Notes: generated by a model not told the origin, from the sequence alone. A stretch of 64,000 nucleotides of DNA from Branchiostoma floridae (GCF_000003815.2 NC_049985.1:8828251-8892250), one strand, 5' to 3'; counted from the first letter of the stretch, positions 26,001 to 39,151 are shown. A program made the numbers and translations.

Positions 26001-29000
26001 GTATATAGAAGACCATCCTTTAAAATTGAGTCTGGTGGTGACAACGTAGTTTAATGAAGGAAGTCGTTTATAAGAAGAAATTCAAGGAAAGCTCTGAATA
26101 TCTTATTTTCGTATGAGTGCGGTCTCGTTTCTGTTGCTGTGTCATGGGGAGTGTGCGCCAAAGGTCCCTCCCGTTCATGACACCATGTTTGTGTTTGTGT
26201 CTCCAAGGTAAGGTAGTACATGTAAGTTGTAGCTGCTTTTATTGGGCTGTGTTCTCCACGTGTGTACAGCACGTTCATGGTAAGATATCCTGTTGTTTGG
26301 TTTTGGGCACATGCCCGTGGGAGAGGGGCTACAAAAAGTTGTGGGAAAGTCGTGCAGCTACCACTATAGTGGTGCCAGGTTCCTCTTTGTTATATTGTTG
26401 TTGTGGAGAATAAACACCCAATGCAAGTGTTTGGTTATAGCTCACTGTTGAATGGCAGTACAGAATGGGAACTTAACGGGTGGCCAGCACAACACCCAGG
26501 GTCCTGACTGCCTGGTAAGACAATGAGTTTGTCAACAATTTCCCACCATATTACATGTCCGCCGCACATTTCCCAACCTATAAGGTACCCATTTTCCGGA
26601 TAGACTGACAGTGGCGCTTTGAAGGGTTGCCATGTTGCTATTACATTAGTAACCTTGCACCCTCCTCTTGCCTTTGAAAATTCCACATCAGCACCCGTCA
26701 TCCTTTTGTACACAACTTGCGAATACATACACACCTCCGTTCTCACGGCTCGGAGGGATCATCGTTTCACAAAACAAACAGAACACAATGGACGAGGCCG
26801 ACACAAGGTGGAAGGTACCGACTGTTTATTACTTAAGCGAGCGACTGCGTGATAGAGAGCATGTGCACATGACAGCGGTCGGACGCCGGGAACGGTCTGA
26901 TTTGGTGTTTCGTCCGAGGGAAGGATTTACTTGGATGACAGAAGTGCGGAGGTGAGTGGTTGGATGACTAGATAGGTGTCCACTCAGGTGTCAGCTACAT
27001 TCCATGCGCTATCCTACACCTCCGTGTTTGCACTTTCTTGGCTAGAAGTACCGGTTTAGGGTCTGACTAATGCAGGAATGTTGGATTGTCCAGTTCCTAG
27101 CTTAGCATTGAAACGGCTACATATAATGCTGGTGAAATGATTTGGCCAAAGTCCGTTAGTTTTAAGTAACTGAATATCTGCTGTCTGTGGCTATGACAGG
27201 CCCCTCTTGGCTTGCCGAAGCTGGACAGGTAAGGTAAGGTTCAATCATGGCTTGGTTGGGGGGAGGGGTGTCAGGCAGGGAAAAATTTTGTTGTCTCCTG
27301 TTTTTTTATTTTAAAATCAATTAGACTTAACTCTAAAGTTGATCAGGTTGATGCTTGCCACTTTGTATCAGTCATAACCACAAGGGTATCAATTTTCCTG
27401 GATGGTTTGCGGTCAGGTCCCTTTTCATGTATAATATATGAATCATTACGATGTTGTCCAGAATGTAATTGGAAATGCTTATTACGAGCGTTACGCTGAT
27501 CGTACCGAACTTCCAAATATCTTTAAAAAGTTGAAACACTCAAACAACTCTTGTGGTATGGACATGCTATGATCTTGTTTTCCTGGTTAGAGAGATATGT
27601 AGGGAGTTTGGGCTGTTATTATTATGATCGTATAGTTTTTATGACCCAACATGTATGATAGCATCTTTATGTAATGCACAATGCCCTTTTGCTACAGAAT
27701 TTAGGAAAACTTACTTTAGAGAAACACTTTGTCTTGCATTATCGGTTGTTTTTCAAACAAAAAGTGGAGCTTGGGACACTGTCAAAATTAGATTGCGTTC
27801 TAGCCTGGAATTGTGACCTGGAATTGGCCTCTCTGGGGAAAAAATTATCAACATGCGATGTACTCTAGTCCCTACAGGCACACTGGTATTCAGATAGCCT
27901 TACAAACTTCCATTGAGGGTTTATCTGAAGTATGCCAGGTATTTACATGTACTTATGCAGGCATAAGGCACCGCGTGAAATGTGGCAATTGGCTTCCATT
28001 GTCATTGTGTGCGCGCCTTTCACTGATAAGGGACTGTACCATTTAGATGACTTACAAAGTTACAGAACAGGTTGTATGGGACAGAACACGTGTCTTATCT
28101 TTGTTATATTGGACATGACGGCTTCAAGTAGCTAAAACTGAAATAGGTAACATTAAAATATAAATGTTGCATGATTGCCATGAATGAGTGGGTGTGTATA
28201 TGTATGTGTGTGTGTGTCACTGTTTTCTGCCCCCTTCTTGGTAGCTGATGGAACGGTCCAGTGCTTATTTGCATATCAGTGTACAATCCTATGGCCTGCA
28301 TGTGTGGAGTTGGCAGGACACTTCCCTGCACCAGCTGAGCTTTCCACTCCCGGACAGGAGATGATGTGGCTGTCAGGTGGGGCAGAGCAGGTTTATGGGC
28401 TCCTTTGTAAATAGTGCAGCAGGCTGTATAACTTGTGGCTCGTTTGTGTTTGTGTGAACAGACTGGATCTGCACCAGAGCAGTTGTTGCTAGTGTTTCCC
28501 AGGGGGCCTTGCTTTTGTGTAGCTGGAACCTTTGGAATGACCTTTGGAAGGGAAGGGCAATTTTGGGCTGTATACATTGATCTGCATCTACTGAACCAAG
28601 TAACCTCTGCACTGTCTCACACAGATTTAGATTTAGATTAGATTTAGAAAGGTGAGAGGTACTTCATAGTTGGAATTTGGGAATTTGCTCATGTATAGTT
28701 GAGAAAAGTGCTGCCATACCTTTAGTCCAGACCATAGAGTAGATAGACCAAGGAGGTATCTATAGGGTAGGGTGCAGTTATGCTTCTTGTGATTTAGAAC
28801 TGACTGACATCCACTAGTAATGAAGAAGCCCGTTTTACACTCGGAAAAGGGCGGTAAAATGCCAGTTGTACAACAGTTTGTTTTTTCTTTACACACATTG
28901 TTCAGTTACAGCCCGGGAGGCAAATACATCAACAACAAGAATTGTTGATGCATCCCAGCAAACATGCATATGACCACCACAAGATGGCATGCCTAGATAT

Positions 29001-32000
29001 GCAAATGCTACTGTAACAGTGTTGTTTTGAGTGCAAACTGCACTTGGCTCCTTGATATAAAAGAAAGCTTTTAGTTGAAGTTTCACTCCTCACTTTCTCA
29101 AGTTTCTGGCATATTCATTTTCAGGCTATGTCATAATACATGATTATCCATTGTGAACATTAGACCTTACCAATACCTATGCTCCTAACCTTATAACTTT
29201 CAAGTGCTCAATGTGATTTATTCTTCCACCAGCCAAACCACCTTCACAACAGCAACCCTGTTGACTTTGTCTGGAGACATTGATATCGTTTGGTACACTG
29301 TGCATGTTCATTAGGATGGAGTTAGTTTACCTGACTGACTGTTCTTCTGTTGTTACAGAACTTGAAGCTATAGACGCTTGCAAGTGGCTGCGAGACTGTG
29401 GGTTTCCTCAGTATGCTCAGATGTATGAAGGTGGGTTGTTTACTTTCTTGTATCATTAGAATTCCAAACTGAAGTTTGATACACATAAGCACATGCTTTG
29501 TTTCTTGTTCATGCCGATTTACTGAAAAGTGGCCGGAAGCAGAAGGAGGTACCGTCCTACTGCATATATCCTTTTTAGCCATTCGCTCAGATTATAGTCC
29601 CCATGCATGTAACTTCTTGTGAGGTAGATGAGCTAACATTGAATTTTTTTTCAATCTTATGTAGATTCCTGCTTTCCTGTGGATATAACGTCAGTGGAAA
29701 CCGATCACGACTTTCTTGACAGGGACTCTATACAATCATTGATTCGGTGAGTTTCAGTGCACTTAACAGTATATCCACAACATCCTGTGTGATATCATTC
29801 AGTGCAGTATAGGATATCTTGTGGCGGAATACAGTATATCCTTTGGTGCAGTATATCCCTCATGGTGGTGTGGGATATCCCACAGGAAGGGGTGCAGCCA
29901 TCCCTAAGGACCGTGAGAATCTGAGTTCGAAGCATGCCACAAAAACCCTACACCACGCATGTAGGATGAGAATTTATAATCATGTTTTTTTATAACATCA
30001 TGTGTACACTGGCAGCAGGGTAACAGTCCACTTGAGAAAAAATGCTTTGAATGCCAAGTATACTGTTAAATCCTGTGGGACATCCACTCCTATGATGGAT
30101 GTCCCATTCCACACCACAGGATATTCCATACCACACCAGGGGTTATCTCCCATTGCTACCTGGGATGTCCCATACCGCACCACGGGGTATCTTGCACAGC
30201 ACTGCAGGACTTTGATACCGGAATACCAAAATATGTACTCTTGTTGTCGAGCAGCTGTGTTAAATTATTTGAACTGGCTCCTGAGCTACGATTTACTGAT
30301 ATTGTCAGGCCCACCTCTGAGGGTTGGTAGGAGGGTTTAGTCTAGTAGGAAACTGACCCATACTTGTTTATTCCGCTGGGTTTGAACTGTGAAACAAATA
30401 CCTGTGTTACTGGGCTATAGGGCTGAGGTCATATGTTTGCAGGAGGTATGCAAAGCAAACAGAGCCTTTTCCATAGGGGGTCAACAAACAGGTCAGCATG
30501 GAGAACCTTTGGCTGTACTGAGGTATCATGTCAGGCAGTTTTTGTATCCAGCAGAATTTTTTTTATTGGTAAATGGAAAGGATAACTGTCTTCCCAGGCT
30601 TTCGTGAATAAAGTAGATCTAGAAATAGTAGAATGTCAGGTTTGAAATACCACCTGCATGTGCAGATAGAATTGTAGTTACACCTAACATTTGCAGTTCA
30701 TGCATAACACATATCAGATGTATGCATGACACCATTCAAGTGAAGAGTTCCAGGTCCACAGATATATATGATCATCACTTTTGTGGGGATGTCTGTCAAA
30801 CCCTTCACATCCAGGTTGCATGCTTGAGTACCTGCATCTACTTTTCATTACTTGCGCACATTCCAACCCTTCAGTTCAGATAAGAAAGTATTTTTGCTTT
30901 CTCCGCAGACGACTCCGGACACTGAACAGATGTGCCAGCATGAGGATTGAAGCTCCAAGGCCGCAAGTGGTGAGTTCAGCCATTCTAAAAATAGCCTTAA
31001 TGGCTTTACATAAACATTTGCACACTACTTTATTTACTCAGTGAACTGGTATTTTCTTTTGTCAACTTCTGTTCAGAGAATATGACAAACCTGCAACACA
31101 TCATACTCCTCGAAGCTCCCTTGTGTTCTATTGACATCAAGTATCACGTATTTGACGCTAAGGCAGTATCTTAGAATAGGAAAGGTTTGTGCTTTAACAA
31201 GATCGAGTCCATCATATCTAAGTAGCCATAGTGATAAACAAACAGAGTATTTGCCTGAGCTGCCAGGCATTTTTGCATGGCCTGTGCTGACCTACTTGTC
31301 CCCTGTCTGTTCTGTGTCAGGTGGATGACTCTGATGAAGATGAGCAGTGCGCCATCAGCAATAAGTGGAAGTACCAGCGCGTCAGCCGGCGCTGGTCCCG
31401 ACTGGAGGACTTCTCCCAGGTACCAGAGGTGACAGTGGATCTGGCGCCTGTCCAGTCCTCAGACATTCCCTCCCAACTGGCCACATCCTACAGTAGTTAT
31501 GACAGTGTACTGACTGATAGTAGTGACAGGGTGGAGAGCCACAGCTACACTAGCGCCAGCAGCTTTGATAGCCAGACCGGGGGCTACTTGCGCAGCCCTG
31601 GGATCAAGACCTCAAGAACTGTGTCCAGCCCGAGGACCAAATCACCACATCCCACAGACTTTCCTGGACTACTCCCAGTCACGATAGAAATTGAGCCAAA
31701 ATCACCCCCGCCAAATGACAATGGTAGGGACCACCGGGGAGTGAAGGGGCTTCTGAAAAGGATGGACACATTGAGGCGAAAGCGAAGTCGGAGTTCCAGC
31801 AGGAAAAGGACCCCCAGCAAGGACCGTGTTGTGATCAGCGGGCCAGTGCTTCAGGAGAGCACCATGAATCAAGCCAAGATGGACCGGCTGAACTGTGTAG
31901 ATGTGAGAAAGACTGATGAGAATTCCAACGTGCAGGGGAAGCTGGGTGAGGTAGTGAGGAGACAGCCTGGGCAGGCGGCGAGCCCCCACTCAAGGAGCCG

Positions 32001-35000
32001 ACGAGAAGGATGTGTTTTTGATGACGATATCCTAAACAGTTTGAAAAACCCAACTCCCAAGTACAGTCCCAACACCTACAACAGGCGAAACGAGTCTCTC
32101 TCTCGCCGTGAAGCCCTCAACAGAGGCAGTGTCGTTCGGAACGGTTGCATTTCCACAGCTCGCGGAAGCATGTTGAACTACCATACTGGAAGTTTCAACC
32201 TCGGTAGCGGTACATGCAAGGACGTTTGGCGCCCGGTCATTAAGAGACAAGCCTCAGAAGACTCTCTAGCAACCCATAGTATCTATGACAACGTTCCCAC
32301 GTCATCGTTGGACACGGCAGGAGACATCGCAGCACCACAGGACAAGGTTGCTGCGGTGGAGGAAATCTTGCAGAGCATCAGCGGACTGAGCGAGGAAATC
32401 ATGTCCATGAGCCTGTCAGACTTTGATGAGGACAGTAGCCATAACCCCAGCAGTGCCCCTCCCACACTGTCGCCCCTGCACCAGCAGGTCCGGCTGGAGA
32501 TACAGGACAGGCCAGCGTTCCCGGACAGTGACATGGGCACGTCCAGCTCATGGGACGAGCTGGAGGTGAGAAGAGGAGTCACGCAGAAACCAAAGGACTC
32601 AGGAATTGAGACGACCTGTTTGAACAAGCTTGCTGTGTAAGTTGTCGCAACTTTATTGCACAGTTCATCACAGATATTGAGTGTTTTTGTTCATCCATGC
32701 TGCATTTTCTGTATTTTATTTGCAGTGGTTTGTATCCTTTGTGTGAAGATTAACTAGAAAGAAGAGTTAACAGAGAGTTGTTCCTTGCTTGCAGTGGCCG
32801 GCGGTCGCGGGTGCAGTGGCACAGTTTCCAGAAGTCGCAGCACCCCCTCCTGCAGGTCCAGCCTCTCGAGGTCCATGTCTTGTCGGCAGGGCAGCTTCTT
32901 GTCCTGCGCAAACTGTCACTCCTCAAGCTCACCGCTCTGATGGAGAGATACTCGCCGTCCAACCGTAGTGGCTGGAACTGGTGAGCTCCTCCAACATCAC
33001 TTAACAGTAATTTTTGTTCTGCTGGAAGTTTGGGCTCTTACAGGTGCTTTCTTCCAGCACCTGTTTTCTTCACAACCTCAGTAGTTTTGTTGTCTTGGAG
33101 CCCAGCGACAGAAACAGCTGCCTGCCCCAGTGCCACAAGGCAGAAAAGGCAACAAATAGACAACAACAAAAAGTAACCAACAGCGCACAGTGCCGCACAC
33201 CTGTAATACTGTTTACCAAGCTTAACAAACATCCTTCTGTAAATAATTGAAGGATAGATTTGTCCTGTCATGAATACATTGTTTGCTGTTCCTTTTCTGT
33301 TATGGCACTTAGGAGATAGGTACATATGTGCAGCTGTTTTGTTTTGAGTGAAAGCCTGGTCCTGTGGCCCCCTAGCAATGGGGCTGTAAAACCAGCACAC
33401 TAGATTGTTCAATAGTCAGGGCAAAGTTCAAAATGACTTGCTAACAACTCTACATGTATATTTGAATGCCTCTATCACAAATTGTGATCTGTTCTCGGAA
33501 CTAATAGTTTGCTTTGTCTCACAGGGCGATGCCACGTTTCATGAAGAGAATACGTGCTCCTGAGTATAAAGGTATGTACTTCAATCATAGTCATTTTTTT
33601 TTTTTCAAGAAATTATTTCAACCGAAATGCTCTAAATATATAGATGTCATCATTGCAGGAATGCTACAAATGTACAGTGTATTGTATTGTGGGCAAGTAC
33701 AACAATGTACAGATATAGGTAACCACAGAAGGAAAGGAATAAAAAGTTCTAAAGGAGAATTTTGCCCTCCCCATTCTGACAAGTGGTATTGACAGTGTGG
33801 TTTAACATGTCTTTCCATCCTTTGTGTGCAGATAAAGCAGTGTTTGGGATCCCCCTTCTGCACGTGCTCCAGCGTACAGGCCAGCCCCTCCCACAGTCCA
33901 TCATCTACGCCATGGACTACCTGCGCAGGACAGCCATGGACCAGGTCGGAATCTTCCGCAAGTCCGGAGCCCGCTCCCGCATCCAGGCCCTGAAGCGCAT
34001 GAACGAGACCAATCCAGACACCCTCAGCTACGAGGGAATGATGTGCTACGATGTGGCAGACATGTTGAAGCAGTACTTCCGCGAATTGCCTGAACCGCTT
34101 CTTACGAACAAGCTGTCCGAGACCTTCGTCAGCATCTTTACACGTAAGTTTTCTATGTGAGCATCTTTTTCTAATTAAATAATGATTGTCTTAACAATTG
34201 TCTTGATCTACCATTCTTATTCTTCAGTTAGGTTTTTGACATCAAGAAAGTTCTTTTCTAGTATCATTTATGTATCCTGCTTCAGAACAAGTTTTTCTTT
34301 TCCTCTTAGAATAACATGTAGTTTTTGAAGTGATGTTGAGTGCTGTTGTGTTGTCCCTTGTCTGCAGGTCTGCCCACGGAGCTGCGTTTACAGGCCATGC
34401 AGGCCGCCATCATGCTGATGCCAGACGAGAACCGTGAAGTTCTGCAGACCCTCCTGCTCTTCCTGCGCGAGGTGGCCCAGAACGTGGAGGAGAACCAGAT
34501 GACCCCGTATAACCTTGCCGTGTGCTTTGCCCCGTCCCTTTTCCACATCGCTGGCCCACGCCGTGGCGATCACTCCCTCACAAGGAGACACCGCTCCGGA
34601 CGGCCTAATGAGAAGGAACTGAGTGAGAATGTGGTAAGAGTTGCTATCATCTGAAATTTTGATATTTTCCATTCTCTTCATATCACTGCACTTGTTTTCC
34701 ACCTGAAAGATTTTTTACACTTAGAAATTACATTCAGAAATGACAGGGTCTCCCTAAGCCACACTCATATTTCTGTAATGTATCCCTCTAGGCTGCCCAC
34801 GAGTGTCTCAACATGATGATCACTGAATGCGAGGAGCTTTTCCAGGTAAGTCCAAGACTTAGTATAGAACGCAAAAACTCAAGGTGTAAAATTGTCAACG
34901 GGTCTTCTGCAGTATTCTTCAGAATTCAAGTAACCTATCTTCCAGATCAAACATTTGGTCAGTTTCCATTGTCACGTGTTTGTATGATTCAGCTGTCTTG

Positions 35001-36867
35001 CAGTACAGCTTCCTTGCAACACAAAAGGCTGTCTTGAACCCTTGTCCGTGGTTGGCTCTTTCACAGCCTGCTTGAAAATCCTATGGCATCAAAATTGTAC
35101 GACAATTGCTTAACCTGTGTGACTGCGCCCTAAGTCTGAGTCTCCTCTGTGCTGTGTCCACAGGTCCCAGAAGACACCATGATGCAATGTCGTTTCTATG
35201 TCCACAGGTCCCAGAAGACACCATGATGCAATGTCGTTTCTATGTCCACAGGTCCCAGAAGACACCATGATGCAATGCCGGTTCACCTACATGGAGCAGG
35301 GCGACCCCGTGACCCTGGACCAGCTGGGGCGCAAGAAGTTTGACGAGAGCTCTGATTGGCACAACTACATCGAGAACTGCATCCAGGGGCTGCTGAAGGT
35401 GGGTTAGTCAGAGGGTGTAGAAATGAAACTCTTTTACTGTACTTGGAATAACACACAAGTGACTCCTGATCATTGGTACCACAACAAGAAACATTTCTAT
35501 CAGAAATTACATACAATGCAACGCAACTTAACAAATATGTTTTGTCTTAATGTGTCTGTCAGGAATCTCGAGACAAGTTCAAGGGCTGGGTGTCGGTGTC
35601 CTGCCCAAATGATGTGGAGCTCACCTACAAGAAGGTTGGTGACGGCCACCCTCTCCGCCTGTGGAAGTGTGCCGTGGAAGTCGAGGCTCCGCCTGTGGAA
35701 CTGCTCAACAGGGTGCTGAGAGAAAGGTGAGCACTGCTTTGTTATCTTCTTTGGAAGGAGCAATTTGTGGTTTATTGCTCAAGGTTATACAGTAGAAGCA
35801 CATCAGATTAATTGCACAGAATCCCAAACTGGTGCGGTCCAGCTGGATAATTTTGCATTGTTGCACAATCCCGGTAATTGCACGAAATACACTGGAGTGG
35901 GGCATGCTATTGTATAGCTGTTGTGCAAGACAGAAAAAACTAAAGAGCAAGATCGTATTAGTTTATTTGCAATTGCCCAAACGACAGAACTTGGATTTGT
36001 ATATTGCCAGAAACTCGAAGACAAAATAAATGCTTAACCTGATGCCTTCATTCCACAGGCACCTCTGGGACGAGGACCTGATAAAATGGCGTGTTGTAGA
36101 GAAGCTGGACAGACAGACGGAGGTGTTCCAGTACGTCACCAACTCCATGGCTCCCCACCCCACCCGGGACTACTGCACGCTGCGGTCCTGGCGGACGGAC
36201 CTGCCCCACGACACCTGCGTACTGGTGGAGACGTCCGTGAAACACCCGGAGGCTGCAATAATGGGAGGGCTGCGCGGGACAGTGCTGGCATCACGGTACC
36301 TGATCGAGCCGTGCGGGTCGGGGAAGTCCAGACTGATACACATTGTCAGAATAGACACAAGGTGAGGATAGCTTTCTGTTTATGGGAGGGGTGGTTTGGG
36401 CTTCATGTAATAGTGAACTGGTCCGTTAGGTCAGTCTGTTTTGTGGCAAACTGTAATGTTTGCCACCAATTGCTTCCCAATAATTAACTTTTTTTTTATT
36501 ATACAGCTACTATTATGCTGTGCAAGAGTAAATACTTAAGGATAGTGAACAAAAACTAAAAATTTGGAACATTCTAATACCGGTAGATTTGTGAAACTTT
36601 TGACAGAATGGATTATGCTTGAAGTAAAAAATAGCACACAAAATAATGGTTTTCCTTTTTGAGATTCATTTCTAATCAACTGAATAATCTGAAGTTGTTG
36701 TTCTGACTTGTGTACAGTTACTAAATTGTTTTGTTTGTTGTGTTGAATCCAGGGGTCGCTCTCCTGAGTGGTACAACCGGGCGTACGGCCACATCTGTGC
36801 CGCTCACGTGGGGCAGATACGAGACTCCTTCAGGCACTCGAACGAGGGACCAGAAACAAAGGTCTAG
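14022..36867 (+). CDS. DLC-family RhoGAP with SAM and START domains (DLC1/STARD13/STARD8 type)
   Basis: Rho GTPase-activating protein; family members act on RhoA-C at focal adhesions. Coding exons: 14022-14183, 14710-14859, 14984-15017, 29359-29430, 29665-29746, 30909-30969, 31321-32636, 32795-32980, 33525-33571, 33832-34143, 34368-34633, 34792-34845, 35252-35398, 35563-35726, 36059-36361, 36753-36867. They sum to 1156 codons plus stop with every phase consistent (human DLC1 about 1091 aa, STARD13 about 1113). The first exon probably starts at an acceptor before 14016. Domains: SAM about 116-187 (KWLRDCGFPQYAQMYE), serine-rich linker from one 1.3-kb exon, RhoGAP about 704-896 with the arginine finger R746 in GIFRKSG, START about 915-1150 (HLWDED, SRYLIEPCGSGKS). 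SIYDNVP near residue 509 matches the tensin-SH2-binding tyrosine motif of DLC1. It may be the single pre-duplication orthologue of the three vertebrate genes. The three N-terminal exons are less certain than the rest. Confidence 0.92.
16862..16886. repeat. CAAGGAGGTT hairpin repeat
   Basis: CAAGGAGGTT, an A-run, then ACTCCTTGG form a short palindrome. Similar palindromes are at 14599-14619, about 41330-41356 and about 47160-47190, so this is a dispersed short element or element end. Confidence 0.55.
17120..17483 (+). promoter_or_regulatory. GC-rich promoter-like block with a start codon at a gap edge
   Basis: Contains CRE-like TGACGT sites, CTTCCGGCCAATCAGCG (ETS plus CCAAT), GGGCGGGCGGG GC boxes and a fair donor (GATG|GTAAGC after 17335). 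Further on, GCTTCAACATGTCGGACAGC places an ATG at 17472 (M-S-D-S) immediately before the N run. This could be an internal promoter and alternative first exon of the DLC-family gene, or the start of an unrelated transcript hidden by the gap. Confidence 0.4.
17484..17854. other. Assembly gap (N run)
   Basis: 371 unknown bases inside the large DLC-family intron, directly after a possible start codon in GC-rich sequence. Confidence 0.99.
19348..19414. repeat. TAGCCTG palindromic element, copy 2
   Basis: TAGCCTGTTTACCAAACCCC at the left and GGTATGGTATCCAGGCTA at the right flank the shared core GATCTCAAGTATCTATCG. More decayed than the copy at 5663-5731. Confidence 0.65.
23771..24169 (+). repeat. 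Tandem duplication of a 200-bp unit
   Basis: Units 23771-23970 and 23971-24169 both start AACTGACGTCAATTGGGTG and end CCATCTACAT. They appear identical except for one T in a homopolymer. Either a very recent duplication or an assembly duplication. Confidence 0.95.
26788..27228 (+). CDS. Candidate alternative first exons of the DLC-family gene
   Basis: An ATG at 26788 opens 54 codons plus two bases (start MDEADTRWKVPTVYYLSE) to a strong donor (CGGAG|GTGAGT, exon end 26951). A 29-base exon at 27200-27228 (acceptor ATGACAG, donor GGACAG|GTAAGG) takes that phase and leaves phase 1, exactly what the SAM exon at 29359 needs. The joined product would read ...CRSWT-ELEAIDACKW, mirroring ...REQT-ELEAIDACKW of the longer isoform. 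Total would be about 1105 codons, near the vertebrate lengths. The peptide is not one I recognise and the short exon could be chance. Confidence 0.4.
29771..30200 (+). repeat. Degenerate minisatellite of GGGATATCCCA-like units
   Basis: About eleven loosely spaced variants of the palindromic core (G)GGATATCCCA, GGGATGTCCCATACC and AGTATATCC occur in the intron following the second SAM exon, with CATACCACACCA between several of them. Unit length is irregular. Confidence 0.5.
35164..35295 (+). repeat. Triplicated 44-bp unit carrying a splice acceptor and exon start
   Basis: Three tandem copies begin at 35164, 35208 and 35252, each opening with GTCCCAGAAGACACCATGAT and, for the first two, ending in CTATGTCCACAG. 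Each copy is preceded by a CCACAG acceptor. Only the third acceptor (35251) keeps the START reading frame; use of either earlier one gives VPEDTMMQCRFYVHRSQKTP and then a stop. Confidence 0.95.
35788..35925. mobile_element. TACAGTAGAAGC MITE, copy 1 (decayed)
   Basis: Starts TACAGTAGAAGC, followed by TTAATTGCACAGAATCCCAAA and further stretches shared with the element at 58089-58262. The right end is less well preserved. It lies in an intron of the DLC-family gene. Confidence 0.65.
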
Positions 36868-39151
36868 TCAGGGGAAGGACCAGAAGTATTAAGCACTAAT
36901 TTATAGACAATTTTGTACACATGACTGATGATCCTTGTACATACTGATCTGTTGGTACATGTGGAGATGCACTGAGGATTCAAGAGAAGCCATAGTAGTG
37001 AAATGCAATACTAAGTAGTACCTTATATATCTGAGTCTCAGACAGTATTATATGTACAGATGTATCAGTGACATGGAAGTTCAGGAGAGATTTGAGCTTT
37101 ATTATTCATACTGTGCAGTCAGGGTATACATTCCAAACATGAACTTCCTATTACTTATTCCAGAGTCTGAGACATAACCCAAGACAGGTCCTATAGTACC
37201 GACCTGCCTTACGTAAAGCTGACATTACTAGTTAGCAGTAGCTGGTTGATTATTAACAATGCAGTACGTGGTATCCACTACTGCTGAAGGTGTCAGGACC
37301 ATGACGACTCCCAAAATGTGTATATATTGGGTCAGAGAAGAGAGTAATATTTATATTTCAAGGAGTATTTTTCTTCTGATTTTTCCTCTTACTGTCTTTT
37401 TTTCCACTTATTTATTGTTTCCCCAAATACCTCATGGCATTTTAAACCTCTGTGTACAGTATTTTCTATATATTTTAAATCAAGTCTGAAAGTAAAGCCA
37501 ATACTTAAAATTGAACTAACACACAATTTAAATTTGTTTTCGATGAGGATGCACACATTTTATGATAATCCTTCAGTAATTGAATTTCCCACTGAAAGTG
37601 TTGGATGGTTGCTATCCTGTGCACTGAGTTGTGTGTCAGGTGTTAGATGATATCAACGCACGTCTCAAGCACCTGTCAGTAGGAAGGCTTTCCCATATGT
37701 GATCTATATAAATCTGTGCTACATGGTAGTAGCACTCACTTTAGTAGACATGTGTTATGAACTGAAGCCCAGGATGGGAGCACAGAAATAGATTTAAGAA
37801 ATGAGAGTTGTGAAGAAAAATTAAGAGGCAATAGGCAAGAAGGTGAAAATATAGCATCCCTGTCTTCTCGCTATCTCACATGAATTAATGGAAATAAAGA
37901 AATATTGACATGTAGTAGGCCTTTTCATGTTGTATCTTTGTCAGTTGATGGATAGGAAATAGGGGCTGAAGTAAGTCACAGTAGCACATACAACATCCAT
38001 CTCTAATTATACTTTCCCACTCCAGTTCCTGTGGTATAATAACAGTTTTGCCCAAGAATCAAGAAGTTCTGGGTACAATGCCCAAACAGTTCATGAGGGC
38101 TGCCCTTGATAATAGTCTCCGGCTAGTTGGGTAGCCCTGGCTGTATTTCTCTCTATAAACAGCCGAATAAATCAAATCAATGTTGTGCACTTGACACAAA
38201 TTTCCTCACTTCACCATGGAGAAAAAGAGTGGATAGTATGTTAGATTGAGGTCCCATGTTTGAAGAAGAAAGTACATCAGATCTTATTTAAACAAAAACC
38301 CTACAAAGAAACAGGACCAAGGACATTAATATCTTGTGAAATGTCCCAGACTGAACCTACTACCTCCGGACAGCAAAGGAGCTCGCTTCTCTTGTGTCTG
38401 CTGAGGTGTATGATATAGATCGAGGTTCAATGTTTTATAAAATGGCTAACCTTGACCTTGTCCAGACAAAAAACTTTATCATAGCTAGCCTACTTATAAA
38501 GGAGCGTTTTTTTTAGCCATTTTCAACATAGGGCATGTTTTCTAATGCTAGAAGTTGCGCCTGTGAGAATCTGGCCGATGTTGAAAAACGCGAATGAGCG
38601 CTCCTTCCAAAAGGTACACGCCGACGCTTCCAGAAGTCTGCGAAGTAGGCTATACCATATGCCTCATAACGTGCCAGGCCTATGTTCAGCACAGAAAACT
38701 CCACATGCGTATGGACAGATCTTGTGACGCAGTTGTGTATCTTTCAAGACCCCAGCGCCAATAAACAATAAAACAGCCTGTTTGGCACACACTCTGTGGA
38801 CACTAATGGGTTCTCTAGTACCAGTTTCCTGTTTATGATGCCATATAACTAACAAGGGCAAAACTGCCGACATCCGTTATAATACGTCTCGTATTACTGT
38901 TTGTGTGTGTCATTGATCCTACATGATCCTGTATGTGTCACACTTCCGGGTTGTCTTGAAAGGAGCACGTATACATTATTGAAGTTAAACTAACATTAAA
39001 TACGGGTTGCAGATCTCTTCCTCCAGACAGACTCTTTGATCAGCCCAAAGGCCATATGAAGTAACTTTACATTTGAGACCATGATGTTTTCGGTTCCATG
39101 GCCTATTGAATTGATAAAGACTATACCAACATGCGCAGTATCCAAGCCCTA

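Larger units (their letters stand above)
15018..29358 (+). other. 14-kb intron of the DLC-family gene
   Basis: Between the third N-terminal exon and the SAM exon. It holds a CAAGGAGG hairpin (16862-16886), a GC-rich promoter-like block beside a gap (17.1-17.85 kb), a TAGCCTG palindrome (19348-19414), a tRNA-like fragment (about 20356-20425), a 200-bp tandem duplication (23771-24169) and a candidate alternative first exon at 26788. No independent conserved gene was recognised. Confidence 0.6.

Noticed and set aside
29771-30200. CRISPR-like array
   Set aside because: Repeats are irregular in length and sequence and the DNA is clearly eukaryotic; a decayed minisatellite is the better reading.
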